Shown here: positions 1 through 9,800 of the stretch, one piece after another
Layout: each line of letters starts with the position of its first letter
Position numbering within the stretch: position 1 is the stretch's first letter
Source of the DNA: CAYSBE01 sp044337585
Lineage (GTDB): Bacteria; Bacteroidota; Bacteroidia; UKL13-3
Assembly (NCBI GenBank): GCA_044337585.1
Contig: JBIINH010000028.1
Coordinates: forward strand, 1-18,107
Reading direction: 5' to 3'
Length of the DNA stretch: 18,107 nt
The notes under the pieces: model-generated
Databases searched by the model: none
What the model was told of the DNA's origin: nothing
The model's input: the letters and a program-made list of their open reading frames with translations, nothing else
Position numbers and translations under genes: made by a program

Positions 1-1
1 T

Positions 2-637
2 TGTACCAATGTAGATATTATTGATATCCGCAAGCGGGAAGATGTGGTGAATCCTGAGTTTATAGAGCGCATCCGCAAAGCAAATGGGGTGATGTTTTCG
101 GGCGGAGACCAATTACGGTTGACCAGCATTTTTGGAGGCACGGAGATTTATCAAATACTCCATGACCGTTACCTGCAAGAAGAGAGTTTCGTTATTGCAG
201 GTACAAGTGCGGGAGCAATGGCCATGAGCAATACGATGATTTACCAAGGGAAAAGCGATTTGGCGCATTTAAAAGGGGAGGTAAAACTTACAGCCGGACT
301 TGCCTTTGTTGGCAATGTAATTATTGACTCTCACTTTGATAAACGGGGCCGCTTTAACCGTTTGGCACAAGCTGTTGCCAGCAACCCACAATGCATCGGT
401 ATTGGGTTGGGTGAAGATACGGGAGTAGTGATCACAGAAAGCAATCACCTGGAAGTAGTTGGAAGCGGTGCAGTAGTAATTGTAGATGGCAGAGACATCA
501 TGCACACCAATATTACAGATGTAGGTATAGGCTCACCCATAGCTGTTGAAAATCTGCGTGTAAGCATTATGGTAAGGGGTAATCAATATTTGCTAAAAGA
601 ACGCAAGTTCATCGCAAATGTAGAAGCAACTGCCTAA
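2..637 (+). CDS. cphB: Cyanophycinase, C-terminal part (5' end outside window)
   Basis: Peptidase family S51 serine exopeptidase that cuts the storage polymer cyanophycin (multi-L-arginyl-poly-L-aspartate) into beta-Asp-Arg dipeptides. The reading frame is open to the left edge, so the gene begins upstream; about 211 residues are visible of a family usually near 270-290. Seen in the sequence: the GGDQLRLTSIFGG segment (about nt 101-139), the nucleophile elbow GTSAGAMAM with Ser at nt 206-208, the DSHFDKRGRFNR block carrying the likely catalytic His, and IGLGEDTGVVI carrying the acidic residue. All hallmark motifs are intact. The GTG at nt 44 is an internal Val codon, not the start, because family-like residues (DIRKRED) continue upstream of it. 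It converges on iaaA, 71 bp away, whose product acts on the dipeptides this enzyme releases. A related S51 enzyme (alpha-aspartyl dipeptidase) is less likely given the cyanophycinase-specific motif context. Confidence 0.93.
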   Translation, partial: CTNVDIIDIRKREDVVNPEFIERIRKANGVMFSGGDQLRLTSIFGGTEIYQILHDRYLQEESFVIAGTSAGAMAMSNTMIYQGKSDLAHLKGEVKLTAGLAFVGNVIIDSHFDKRGRFNRLAQAVASNPQCIGIGLGEDTGVVITESNHLEVVGSGAVVIVDGRDIMHTNITDVGIGSPIAVENLRVSIMVRGNQYLLKERKFIANVEATA

Positions 638-708
638 TTGCATTGATACAATTGTGAAAGCGCCAGCAGGATTGTTTTGCTGTTGAATAAAGCATTATTT
701 GAAAAGAC

Positions 709-1647
709 TTAAGATTTATAAATAAGGACACCATCATCTCCCGATGAGTGTTTCCATGCGCGATACATGCCTTCGCTATTGAATGGCAATTCAATATTTC
801 CCAAATGGTCAATCGCTACAAGACCACCTTCGCCACCTAGCATTACCAATTTGTCATTCACCACATACCTACAAGCCTCTTTTAAATCCATACCTTTATA
901 TTCCATTAAACAGCTGATATCATAAGCCACAACAGCACGTATAAAATACTCACCATGTCCGGTACAACTTATAGCACAAGTTTTATTATTTGCATATGTT
1001 CCTGCACCAATAATGGGCGTGTCTCCAATGCGTCCGAAACGTTTGTTGGTCATGCCACCGGTTGAGGTGGCAGCGGCAAGATTTCCATGCATATCCAAAG
1101 CTACAGCACCAACGGTACCAAATTTTTTCCCTTCGTCATTGTGTTCCGAGTGGTCAAGTTGATAGGCATCCGTATCTTTCATTTCAAGCCATTGTTTATG
1201 TCGGCTTTCTTCATAAAAATAGCTATCAGGTTGAAAGGATAAATTCATTTTTTGTGCAAAAACCTCAGCTTCTTTGCCACATAAAAACACATGCCCACTT
1301 TTTTCTTTTATCACACGAGCTAACATAATGGGATTTTGAATATTACTAATACCACTAACAGCGCCTGCCTCTAGTGTATTTCCATCCATGATACTTGCAT
1401 CCATTTCGTGCGTGCCTTTGTTGGTAAACACAGCCCCTCGTCCTGCATTAAACAGAGGAAAGTTTTCAAGAGAAACAACAGCTGCTTCTACAGCATCCAA
1501 GCTGTTTCCTCCATTTTTCAAAATAGCATGCCCAGCATCCACAGCATCCAACAGAGCTTGCGTATACATCAGTTCTTTTTCCTGTGTCATCAGTGTTTGT
1601 AGAATGGTTCCTGCTCCTCCGTGTATAGCTATTGCAAATGGTTTCAT
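709..1647 (-). CDS. iaaA: Isoaspartyl peptidase / L-asparaginase (plant-type, Ntn-hydrolase)
   Basis: 312 aa, full length for the plant-type asparaginase family (E. coli IaaA is about 320 aa). The precursor self-cleaves before a Thr that becomes the nucleophile. Here that is Thr178 in KKFGTVGAVALD, followed by the family block STGGMTNKRFGRIGDTPIIGAGTYA (residues 195-219). The N-terminal AIHGGAG (7-13) and NAGRG (67-71) motifs are present. It hydrolyses isoaspartyl (beta-aspartyl) dipeptides and more weakly L-asparagine. Beside a cyanophycinase, the likely substrate is beta-Asp-Arg, giving Asp and Arg in the cytoplasm; no signal peptide is seen. ATG start at 1647. A box TTGCTTTG on the minus strand (1665-1672) differs at one base from the Bacteroidota -7 consensus, and a terminator just upstream (1686-1721) separates the gene from the hydrolase, so it probably has its own promoter. 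Family assignment is firm; the dipeptide preference is inferred from context. Confidence 0.95.
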   Translation of the reverse strand: MKPFAIAIHGGAGTILQTLMTQEKELMYTQALLDAVDAGHAILKNGGNSLDAVEAAVVSLENFPLFNAGRGAVFTNKGTHEMDASIMDGNTLEAGAVSGISNIQNPIMLARVIKEKSGHVFLCGKEAEVFAQKMNLSFQPDSYFYEESRHKQWLEMKDTDAYQLDHSEHNDEGKKFGTVGAVALDMHGNLAAATSTGGMTNKRFGRIGDTPIIGAGTYANNKTCAISCTGHGEYFIRAVVAYDISCLMEYKGMDLKEACRYVVNDKLVMLGGEGGLVAIDHLGNIELPFNSEGMYRAWKHSSGDDGVLIYKS

Positions 1648-1685
1648 ATGTGTTAAAATTAAAGCAAAGCAAGTATAATAAAACG

Positions 1686-1721
1686 AAAAGGCGGCTCCAA
1701 TATTTGAAGCCGCCTTTTTTT
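1686..1721 (-). terminator. Rho-independent terminator of the secreted hydrolase gene
   Basis: A perfect 11-bp inverted repeat, AAAAGGCGGCT (1686-1696) and AGCCGCCTTTT (1708-1718), with an 11-nt loop. It lies 20-56 bp past the hydrolase stop codon at 1742. Read on the minus strand, the stem is followed by TTTTCGTTTTATT, a U-rich tail. On the plus strand it also ends in a run of seven T, so it could work both ways. The minus-strand role fits best: it ends the MBL-receptor-hydrolase run before iaaA begins. Confidence 0.85.
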
Positions 1722-1741
1722 AAAATTTATAAATGAAGAAA

Positions 1742-3265
1742 TTATTCTACGATTAATCTTTTTACAGCTGATTTTCCGTCAGCAGCAATTACGTTTACAA
1801 AATACATACCTGGTTGAATTGAATTCAGATTAGCAGTATATTCTTTGTTGTTGATATTATTAAACGTTGCTACCTCGCGTCCCATAACATCTACAATTGT
1901 GATGGTTGACATCATTATAGGTAAGTAGAAGTTAACGTTTCCTTTTGCAGGATTAGGGAAAACTTGAATAGCATTATTATATGAAGCAACTTTATTTAAA
2001 CCAACACTGAAATCAGCTAAGTCTAATTGTGCAGCAATACGCGGTGCAACAAAACGTGCAATAGTATCAATATATGCTTTTGCTTTTGCAGCCGACATAT
2101 TTGGGTTGTTTTTCATACCTAAAGAATCTGCTAAATAGCCTGCACCAGGAGCCGGTGTGTTTATACTTTGCACAATTGCTCTGTCCCACCATTCCCATGG
2201 CGCACCTTCATCTGTTGCTGTGTTAAAACGAAACACATGTTTTTCACCAGCTGAATATCCTTCTGCAATTGTTGTAATATCATCTTCAAAGAAAGAAGCG
2301 TTTAGTTTAGCATTTACCCCGATACGGTTTGCACGAGCAACTACATCACCAGCACCTGATGCTGCCGGAATAACTGTTACGTTGGTTGTTGGCACAATTA
2401 CGTTGCCGGTATTGTAAGGAGCAAATGGATCGCTAAAGCAATGTAAGCTTACGATAGGTAAATTAGCTGCTTCTAACCAAGCTGAGTCTCCCATAGCACC
2501 ACCGTAGTTAAACACCATATGGATATCATCACCTGCAGCTGTATCTCCACCGTAGTTAAAAAATGGATTTCCACCCAAACCTGTCCAATCACCAAGGGTA
2601 TCAGCATTTACCATAGGTGTAGCATTGCCACGTAAAAATTTAAGGTTTGATTCAATTTCTGCCCTGCGGTCAACTGTTGCTACTGCAAGTGCAATGTACC
2701 CACCTGTTCCTTGTCCACCTAATACAACCTTGCTCATGTCTAAATTGTATGTGTCAGAAACGGTGCTTAAATAACGAACTACATTGCGAGCATCTTGCAT
2801 GCCTCTGTAAGTTGCTTTTAGCAATTGCTCGGTAGCCTGCTCCTGATTAGTTGTTTGTGGGTTCCATCCTAAACGGTAATTGAAAGCCACCACTACGTAT
2901 CCGCGTTTTGCAAGTTTGGTTGCAAGCTCAACAATAGTACTATCGCTTTTATTACCTGTTGGTTGGCGGTTGATTATGGCAGGTAAATAGCTACCGGTGT
3001 GTGCCAATAAAATTACCGGTCTTGATCCAACTGTGTCCCCATCTGGTTCGTAAATATCGCAGCGTAAGCTGGCAGTTACAATGGGTTGTTGGCCGGGAAC
3101 AATACCAAACAAAATGTTTACTGAGCGATTGGTATCATACTCAATATTGGATGTTCTCATTACGTTATCGAATATCTCGTCTACGTAACGTGTTTGCGCT
3201 TTCGATTCGGTAAACATTGCCACCAAAGAAAGCATCATGGTTAGAGAAAGTAATCTTTTAATCAT
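1742..3265 (-). CDS. Secreted alpha/beta-hydrolase-like protein with T9SS type A sorting domain; nucleophile Ser missing
   Basis: 507 aa. The signal peptide is residues 1-23 (MIKRLLSLTMMLSLVAMF..SKAQ), followed by an alpha/beta-hydrolase domain (about 60-410) and a C-terminal T9SS type A sorting/secretion domain (about 430-507: VFPNPAKGNVNFYL, VDVMGREV, GMYFVNV, KRLIVE). The protein should cross the inner membrane by Sec and the outer membrane by the type IX system, then be surface-attached or released. The fold resembles carboxylesterase/dienelactone-hydrolase enzymes: a HTGSY segment (89-93) where the oxyanion HGG usually sits, GYVVVAFNYRLG (122-133), and a nucleophile elbow VVLGGQGTGGYIAL (180-193). 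In the elbow the usual G-x-S-x-G reads G184-Q-G-T-G188, so Gly186 replaces the nucleophile Ser. Candidate acid (Asp279, CFSDPFAPY) and His (His343, GEKHVF) remain. It may be non-catalytic or use another residue. It lies 63 bp downstream of the TonB-dependent receptor gene; substrate unknown. Confidence 0.85.
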   Translation of the reverse strand: MIKRLLSLTMMLSLVAMFTESKAQTRYVDEIFDNVMRTSNIEYDTNRSVNILFGIVPGQQPIVTASLRCDIYEPDGDTVGSRPVILLAHTGSYLPAIINRQPTGNKSDSTIVELATKLAKRGYVVVAFNYRLGWNPQTTNQEQATEQLLKATYRGMQDARNVVRYLSTVSDTYNLDMSKVVLGGQGTGGYIALAVATVDRRAEIESNLKFLRGNATPMVNADTLGDWTGLGGNPFFNYGGDTAAGDDIHMVFNYGGAMGDSAWLEAANLPIVSLHCFSDPFAPYNTGNVIVPTTNVTVIPAASGAGDVVARANRIGVNAKLNASFFEDDITTIAEGYSAGEKHVFRFNTATDEGAPWEWWDRAIVQSINTPAPGAGYLADSLGMKNNPNMSAAKAKAYIDTIARFVAPRIAAQLDLADFSVGLNKVASYNNAIQVFPNPAKGNVNFYLPIMMSTITIVDVMGREVATFNNINNKEYTANLNSIQPGMYFVNVIAADGKSAVKRLIVE

Positions 3266-3328
3266 AAAATTTAGTTTTTATACAACCGCAAGTAAATGCT
3301 TTTTGGGTAATATTAGCTTAACATGAGA

Positions 3329-6097
3329 TTAAAATTTTGGCTCATACAGTATAGAAAAATAGACAAGTCGCCCAACGCGTGGCCCGCCATATACTTGTAT
3401 TGCTTGGTTATTAAGCAAATTGCTTGCACCTAGTTTGAATGTACAGTTCCATTTCTCTTGCTTTTTATTTATTTGTGCATCCACCATGCTGTAGGCCGGC
3501 ACAAAACCTGTAAATTGTGGAGAGCCTTCGAATAGAAAACCTTCTTGCCACTTATAGTTGATGGAATACCCCCAATTGTAAATACTAAATCCTCCTATGC
3601 GCGAGTCAATGTTACGACCACTGATACCTAGATTGTATTTGTGTTCGGGCGTATTAAATGCAGGTATTAAAGAGTCCCTGTTTTCTTGAAGATTAAGCAC
3701 ATTCCATGAATAGTTTGCATTGAAACCCAAGTATTTCTGCCAAAAATAATTGGCTCCTATAGTAAAACCTTGCGTGGTTACTTGTGTGGTTGCATTTGTA
3801 GCTACCCTATATACATTTATACTATTTACAAAAGGTGAGGCTGCAGGCCAATCGAGGTCGGCACCAATTTGGTAGCCTATAAAGTTGGTGTACCAACTGT
3901 AATAGTAATTGGCATCTATAAATATTTTTTTGCTAATGGTGGTGCGGTAACCAAACTCGATGGTTCTAACCTGCTCGGGTTTGATTGGCGCAACGTTGAA
4001 ATACTCTAAAAGCGAGCGGTCATTATTATTATTAAACGCATTAATGATGGATTGCGTTTTAACCAAACTATCAAATCCACTTAGGTTACCGAGTAAAGTA
4101 GCGCGCCCCACATTCAGGTTGATGTATTGATCTGATAAAGTTGGGTTGCGAATGGCTGACGAGGCCGATACCCTAAATACGTGTTCATTTTTGGTGTAAA
4201 CAATGGTGGCGGCTGGTGAAAATAACCAATTAAAATTTTGGTTCTTATCTGTTCGCAAGGTTATGGTTGTTTTTACTTGGTTATTAAATAATTTTTTCTC
4301 TACGCCACCATAAGCACCATACTCTTTATTATATATACGCTGACTTTCTGAAGTGTCGAGAAAAATGGTGCCTTGTGAGTTTGGTGCATACAGGCGCATG
4401 TTGCCACCTACAATAAAATCAAACTTACTAAGGGCAAATCGGTATTCGCCCATGATATGATACAAAGCCGAACGGTCAAAAAAGCGAGACCCTCCTTCGC
4501 GATTGGTACGTGAAGTGACTGCTTGAAAGGCAGAGTCGAATCGAGCGGTTCCTGGTAGGAAGTGTTCGATTCCGCCACGCTGTGCATTAGGCTTCCCAAA
4601 ATCTGTTGAGTCTCTTACCAATTGATGCCACTGCACCAACGAGTCATAATAATTTTCATAAAAGTATTGATTGGCATAATCCTGATAATTTACGCCTGGT
4701 GGTTGTGAACCTATTGGTGGCCTAAGGGCATTCATTCTCCCAAAAATGTATTTATTCCAATTTTCATTATAAGTAGCAGCCCAATTGGCATCTGATTTTG
4801 AATTGTTTTGCAGGATGAGGGCCGTATTGTAGGCGTCATAGCTATTGCCGGCATTTTCATGTGTCATGTAGGCCCTTACAAAAAATTTGTTCTCTTTGCG
4901 TATCTCTGCCTTATGTTGAAAAAACATGATGTCTTTTAGGCTAAAGCGATTGTCGCCTTGATACACCGTGGTGCCATTGCTAAAGCTTGTGCCTGCAATG
5001 ATTTCTACGTCTTTTAATGTTTTGTAATGAAAACTTGCATTGGTTTTTAGGTTACGAGTATTATAATCTACCAAATCAATTTCTTCATAGCCTCTTCTTA
5101 GTGCGTATCCATGCCCAATATATACCAAACCTGATTGTTTAAAACGGTTGCTGCTGTATTCGTCTCCATACCTATTTACGGCATCGTATCCACCAGGATT
5201 TTTTTCATTTACAGGAGACTGAATGGTGGCATCATAATTGGTAGCTTCCCAGTCGCGGGCCTGCATCCAATACATATTTAGTTTGTACGCAAATCGATCT
5301 TTTCCGCCTTTATCTTTAAAAACTTGTGCCCAACGAAAACCACCTTCATATAAGCTGCGTTCGCCAACTTTAGAAAACACAGATAAGCCGGGATACAAAA
5401 AGGGAGATTTGGTTTGCATGTTGATTACTCCATTAAACGCATTTGGGCCATAGTAAGCTCCACTTGCGCCCACTATTAAATCAACCCGATTGATATCAAG
5501 CTCAGATGCGCCTAAAAAATTTCCTAATGAAAAATTTAGACCTGGCGATTGGTTGTCGATTCCATCAATGAGCTGAAGTGAACGAACAGGGGACGTGCTA
5601 TTGAACCCGCGAGTGTTAATGATTTTAAATCCAATACTTGCCGAAGTTATATCTACGCCCTTTAGGTGGGCAAGTCCTTCATAAAAGTTGGCTGCGGGTG
5701 TTTCTTTAATTGAAACAGCATCCATGCTTTCAATTGTTAGCGGAGTTTGTTTTTGTTTTTGGGTAATGCGCGAATCCCTAATTTCTACGGCAGCTAATTC
5801 TGCTACTTTTTCAGTCAATTTGATATCAATGGGTTTGTTGTCTTTTATGGTTAGGGTAATTTTTTCGTATCCCATCATGTTTATAGTTAAGTTGATGGGA
5901 AACTTTTGAGCAGTTTTAAGAACAAACTCTCCTTCATAATCAGTTACGGTACCTTCTTTGCCCTCACCTATGGTAATTACAGCTCCTATAATGGCCTCAC
6001 CTGTGCGCTTGTCTTTTACTTTTCCCGTAATGACTGTTTGTTGCGCAACCGCTTGTAAAACCCCCAAAGTGAATAACAACAGTAAAATGTGTTTCAA
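3329..6097 (-). CDS. TonB-dependent outer-membrane receptor
   Basis: About 922 aa. A signal peptide (MKHILLLLFTLGVLQAVAQ) is followed by a carboxypeptidase-regulatory-like domain (about 20-105: VITGKVKDKRTGEAIIGAVITI..GTVTDYEGEF) typical of Bacteroidota receptors. Next is a plug domain (about 115-230: SLQLIDGIDNQSPG, VDLIVGASGAYYGPNAFNGVINMQTKSP), then a 22-strand-type barrel ending in aromatic-rich YFSILYEPKF. It imports an unidentified ligand using TonB energy; no SusD partner is visible, so a SusC role is unlikely. Start choice: the frame has no ATG between the upstream stop (6140-6142) and the mature protein. I chose TTG at 6097, which gives a clean Lys-His-hydrophobic signal peptide. TTG at 6109 is the alternative and has a GAGG 5 nt upstream, though this phylum rarely uses Shine-Dalgarno. 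The receptor sits between the MBL hydrolase gene and the secreted hydrolase on the same strand, possibly one transcript. Confidence 0.9.
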   Translation of the reverse strand: MKHILLLLFTLGVLQAVAQQTVITGKVKDKRTGEAIIGAVITIGEGKEGTVTDYEGEFVLKTAQKFPINLTINMMGYEKITLTIKDNKPIDIKLTEKVAELAAVEIRDSRITQKQKQTPLTIESMDAVSIKETPAANFYEGLAHLKGVDITSASIGFKIINTRGFNSTSPVRSLQLIDGIDNQSPGLNFSLGNFLGASELDINRVDLIVGASGAYYGPNAFNGVINMQTKSPFLYPGLSVFSKVGERSLYEGGFRWAQVFKDKGGKDRFAYKLNMYWMQARDWEATNYDATIQSPVNEKNPGGYDAVNRYGDEYSSNRFKQSGLVYIGHGYALRRGYEEIDLVDYNTRNLKTNASFHYKTLKDVEIIAGTSFSNGTTVYQGDNRFSLKDIMFFQHKAEIRKENKFFVRAYMTHENAGNSYDAYNTALILQNNSKSDANWAATYNENWNKYIFGRMNALRPPIGSQPPGVNYQDYANQYFYENYYDSLVQWHQLVRDSTDFGKPNAQRGGIEHFLPGTARFDSAFQAVTSRTNREGGSRFFDRSALYHIMGEYRFALSKFDFIVGGNMRLYAPNSQGTIFLDTSESQRIYNKEYGAYGGVEKKLFNNQVKTTITLRTDKNQNFNWLFSPAATIVYTKNEHVFRVSASSAIRNPTLSDQYINLNVGRATLLGNLSGFDSLVKTQSIINAFNNNNDRSLLEYFNVAPIKPEQVRTIEFGYRTTISKKIFIDANYYYSWYTNFIGYQIGADLDWPAASPFVNSINVYRVATNATTQVTTQGFTIGANYFWQKYLGFNANYSWNVLNLQENRDSLIPAFNTPEHKYNLGISGRNIDSRIGGFSIYNWGYSINYKWQEGFLFEGSPQFTGFVPAYSMVDAQINKKQEKWNCTFKLGASNLLNNQAIQVYGGPRVGRLVYFSILYEPKF

Positions 6098-6156
6098 ATC
6101 GCTTGCCAATTTTGCCTCAATTATGCAGAAAAAACTTAGTTATAGAAACAACTTTT

Positions 6157-6798
6157 TTAAGTTAAGAATGGATTAAATCTTTTTTCATGCCCAATTGTGC
6201 TTGCAGGGCCATGTCCAGGGAATATTCTCATTTCATCAGACCAAGCAAACAAAGTACCTTTAATTGAATGTATTAACGTTTCAAAGTTGCCACCAGGCAA
6301 ATCGGTACGTCCAATACTTTCGTAAAACAATACATCACCTGAAACACATATATTTTGCTCAAGATTGAAAAAACAAAGTGATGCTATGCTATGGCCGGGT
6401 GTTAAGGCTATTTGCAAGCTGCAATCACCGAATGTAATGGTGTTTTTCTCATCAATAAATACGAGTTCTTCAGGTATTTCTATAGGTGCAATTCCCAACA
6501 TGGCACTCCATTTGTTGGCATCTTTATATGTAAACAACTCTTCTTGATGCAAATGAAGCGGTAGCTTATACTTGTTTGCTATAAACAAATTACCCAAAAT
6601 ATGATCGATGTGGCAATGGGTATTTAGCAAAAGCATGGGTTGTAACTGATTTTTTTCGATAAATTCCACGAGCACATTTTCTTCTTGCCGGTTGCTGCAA
6701 CCCGGGTCAATAATGGCGCAAGCGCGTGTTTGGCTACACACCAACACATAAGTGTTTTCCTGAAATGAATTGAACGTAAACGTATTAATTTGAATCAT
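6157..6798 (-). CDS. MBL-fold metallo-hydrolase (glyoxalase II-like)
   Basis: 213 aa cytoplasmic protein of the metallo-beta-lactamase superfamily, glyoxalase II-like branch. All metal ligands are visible: H61-x-H63-x-D65-H66 in NTHCHIDHILG, His136 in TPGHSIASL, Asp155 in SGDVLFYESIGRTDLPGG, and His196 in FPGHGPAST. The GRTDLPGG block and FPGHGP ending are typical of hydroxyacylglutathione-hydrolase-like proteins annotated broadly as 'MBL fold metallo-hydrolase'. At 213 aa it matches the short bacterial form, which lacks the C-terminal glutathione-binding domain of true glyoxalase II. The substrate is probably a thioester, but this cannot be set from sequence. ATG start at 6798. It lies divergently from the large barrel gene across a very short gap, and about 60 bp upstream of the TonB-dependent receptor on the same strand; a functional link with the receptor is not evident. 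Confidence 0.9.
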   Translation of the reverse strand: MIQINTFTFNSFQENTYVLVCSQTRACAIIDPGCSNRQEENVLVEFIEKNQLQPMLLLNTHCHIDHILGNLFIANKYKLPLHLHQEELFTYKDANKWSAMLGIAPIEIPEELVFIDEKNTITFGDCSLQIALTPGHSIASLCFFNLEQNICVSGDVLFYESIGRTDLPGGNFETLIHSIKGTLFAWSDEMRIFPGHGPASTIGHEKRFNPFLT

Positions 6799-6869
6799 AA
6801 TAAAAAATTGACTTTCGATTTAATGATAAATATTTGATTTTACCATGTGTTTATACCAAATTTGAACGT

Positions 6870-9800
6870 TTGGTCAATTTCATAAAATATAAATATTCTT
6901 TTTTTATTCTTTGCTTGGTTCTGCTCTGCACAGATATGGGTTCGGTATATGGGCAAGGCATGTATACCACCTTTGGACAAAATCGTGTTCAGTATGGCAG
7001 GTTTGATTGGCAGTTTGTTCGTACAGAAAATTTTGATTCCTATTTCTATTCCGGAGGAAAAGAATTATCCCAGTTTGCAGCAAGAACAGCCGAAACCGTT
7101 TTGTCAGATATTGAGCGCATAATTGATCACCGATTAAGTGGTAGGGTAGAAATTGTTTGCTACAATTCATTGTCAGATTACAAGCAATCAAATTTTAATT
7201 TGTCAGATAATCCAGCAAACAATACAGGTGGCGTTTCGCAGGTTACCCCTAATAAAGTATTTGTATATTTCAATGGAAGCAGAGAAGATTTTGACAAGCA
7301 AATAAAAGAAGGCATTGCATTGGTGCTTATCAATGAATTGTTGTTTGGCGGAAACATTCAAGAACGTATACAGAATGCAGCCTTGCTTAGTTTGCCTAGT
7401 TGGTATATATCTGGACTTACCGGGCATATTGCTAAACGATGGACTTCTGACCACAGCAATAAGATGAAAGACTTGATTGCACAGAAAAGAATTAAGAATA
7501 TGAATAGGCTGGTGTATGTAGATGAGGAATTGGTTGGTCTTAGTTTTTGGAAGTTTTTAACCGACAAATATGGGGAAGAGATTATACCAAATATGGTATA
7601 TGTCACACGCCTAAGTCGCAACTATGAAACAGCCTTACAATACTTAACTGGTCAACCTTTCAAACAAGTATCTGCTGATTGGCTAAAGTATTATAAAAAC
7701 CTGTATGCAAAAGAAGATTCTTTAAGAACATTGCCTGCAGATAAATTTACCGTTCGAAAAAGATTACAGCCTTATGTATTACCTGAAGTAAAGGCAGGAC
7801 CACGAGGAGATTTTGTAACATTTGTAACCAACAATTCGGGTAAATATAAAATTTGGTTGCTCGATACCAAAACAGGAAAGCAAAAGAAAGTGCACAAAGG
7901 GGGTTTAAAATATTATCAGCAAAAAGTAGATCATACATATCCTGTTGTTGCTTGGCATCCTGGAGGAGAAAAATTTGCATACATACATGAGAAAAAAGGG
8001 AAAGTATGGTTAACTACAGTAGACTTAATTACAAAAAAAGACCAATCTGTTTGGCTTACAAAGTTTGATAAAGTAGTAGGAATGGCATATTCAGATAATG
8101 ACCGCACCTTGGTAATGTCAGCCATTAGAAAGGGCCAATCAGATATTTATATTTTTGATACAAAAACCAATCGCGAAAGACAAATTACCAATGATGCTTT
8201 TGATGATTTGTATCCGAAATTTGTAGATGGCTCATCAAAAGTAGTTTTCAGCTCAAACCGAAATACCGACTCGCTATCATTTGCTGCTCCACCAACGATT
8301 CCGGCTGATAACAATTTTGATGTGTACCTTTTGGACATAGAAAATCCGGGACAACGCATGAAAAGGCTTACTTATACTCCTTTTGTAAATGAGATACAAC
8401 CAATAGAGTATTCGGGGGAGTACATTGCATTCATAAGTGATTATAATGGGATAAAAAATCGTTATGTGGCAAGTATTCGAAGTGAATATGATTTTACTGA
8501 ATTGCAAATTAAATACGTTGATCCCGAACGTAAACCCGACACGCTATATTTTGACGTTTTGCCAGATTTTGGAAATGAAATTATGTACGAAGGACAAAAA
8601 ATTGTATTAGACAGTACAGTTGATCGCATCGATACCATTGTGCATGAAAAAGATTTTGTGACCACATACCCGCTTACCAATTATAAACGCAATATCCTTT
8701 CACATGATATTAGCAAACAAACACAAGTACAATATGATGTCACTTATGTAGATAGACGTATTCGCGTTTTTTATTCACCTGTTGATAGAAATGTGCCGGC
8801 TATCGGAAAGCGTACGGAAACGTTTCCAACCATGAGCCGGCTAAAAAGTGGGGAAGCAATAGCATCATTTCAGCCAGGAACAGTGGTGTATTCAGATAGA
8901 AGATTTATTCCAGAAAAAAAACAAACAACTAAAAAAACAGTAAATCAGGAAAAGCCCAAACGTAAATATGATTACTTTTTTGTAAGCGAATTTACACCCG
9001 AAAATACCAAACCTGATGACATCAAAGTAGCGACACCTTTTGCACAAAATACAGGAAATACACGTGCCATTAAAATGAACGCTCCGCGTTTTTATGATGT
9101 TACATTTTTTTCAGATCAACTTGTTACCCAACTCGACAACTCTGTAATCAATACGTATTATCAACCTATTTCAGCCTCTGGAGACAATATGTTTAATCCC
9201 GGATTAAATGGAATGTTCAATGTAGGGATGGTTGATTTATTTGAAGACTACCGATTGGTTGGAGGTTTTCGTTTAGCTTTTGATTTAAGTGGTGTAGATT
9301 ACTTCGTTTCATACGAAACACTTAAAAAAAGATTTGATCATAAGTTTACTTTCTACCGGCAAGTGCGAAACGGTACATCGGGAGACATTCCAATTCGCAA
9401 TACCTCTCACGAGTTGAGGTATCAAATAAAAATTCCGGTTAATCAAGTATTTAGTTTTCGGGCGAGTCCGTTTGTACGCATAGATAGGGATGTAGCCCGA
9501 GCTATCAACCAACCTTCCCTTCAGGCACCAGATAACAATACACCGTGGGTGGGGAGTAAATTTGAAGTGGTGTTTGATAATACCATTCCAAAAGGCTTAA
9601 ATCTAATGAATGGTACCCGATTCAAACTGTTTTATGAATATTATAGAAATGTAGATGACCGCAATGTGCAACTAAATGCGTTAGGTGTTGATTTCAGGCA
9701 TTATCAAAAGTTGCATCGGCAACTCATTTTTGCTTTCAGAACCACATATAATACATCCTTTGGCCCTGCAAAAGTTAAGTATGTCATGGGTGGAGTGGAC

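Noticed and set aside
6823..6837. ATG at 6823 as start of the large barrel gene
   Set aside because: It is in another frame and meets a TGA stop after four codons.
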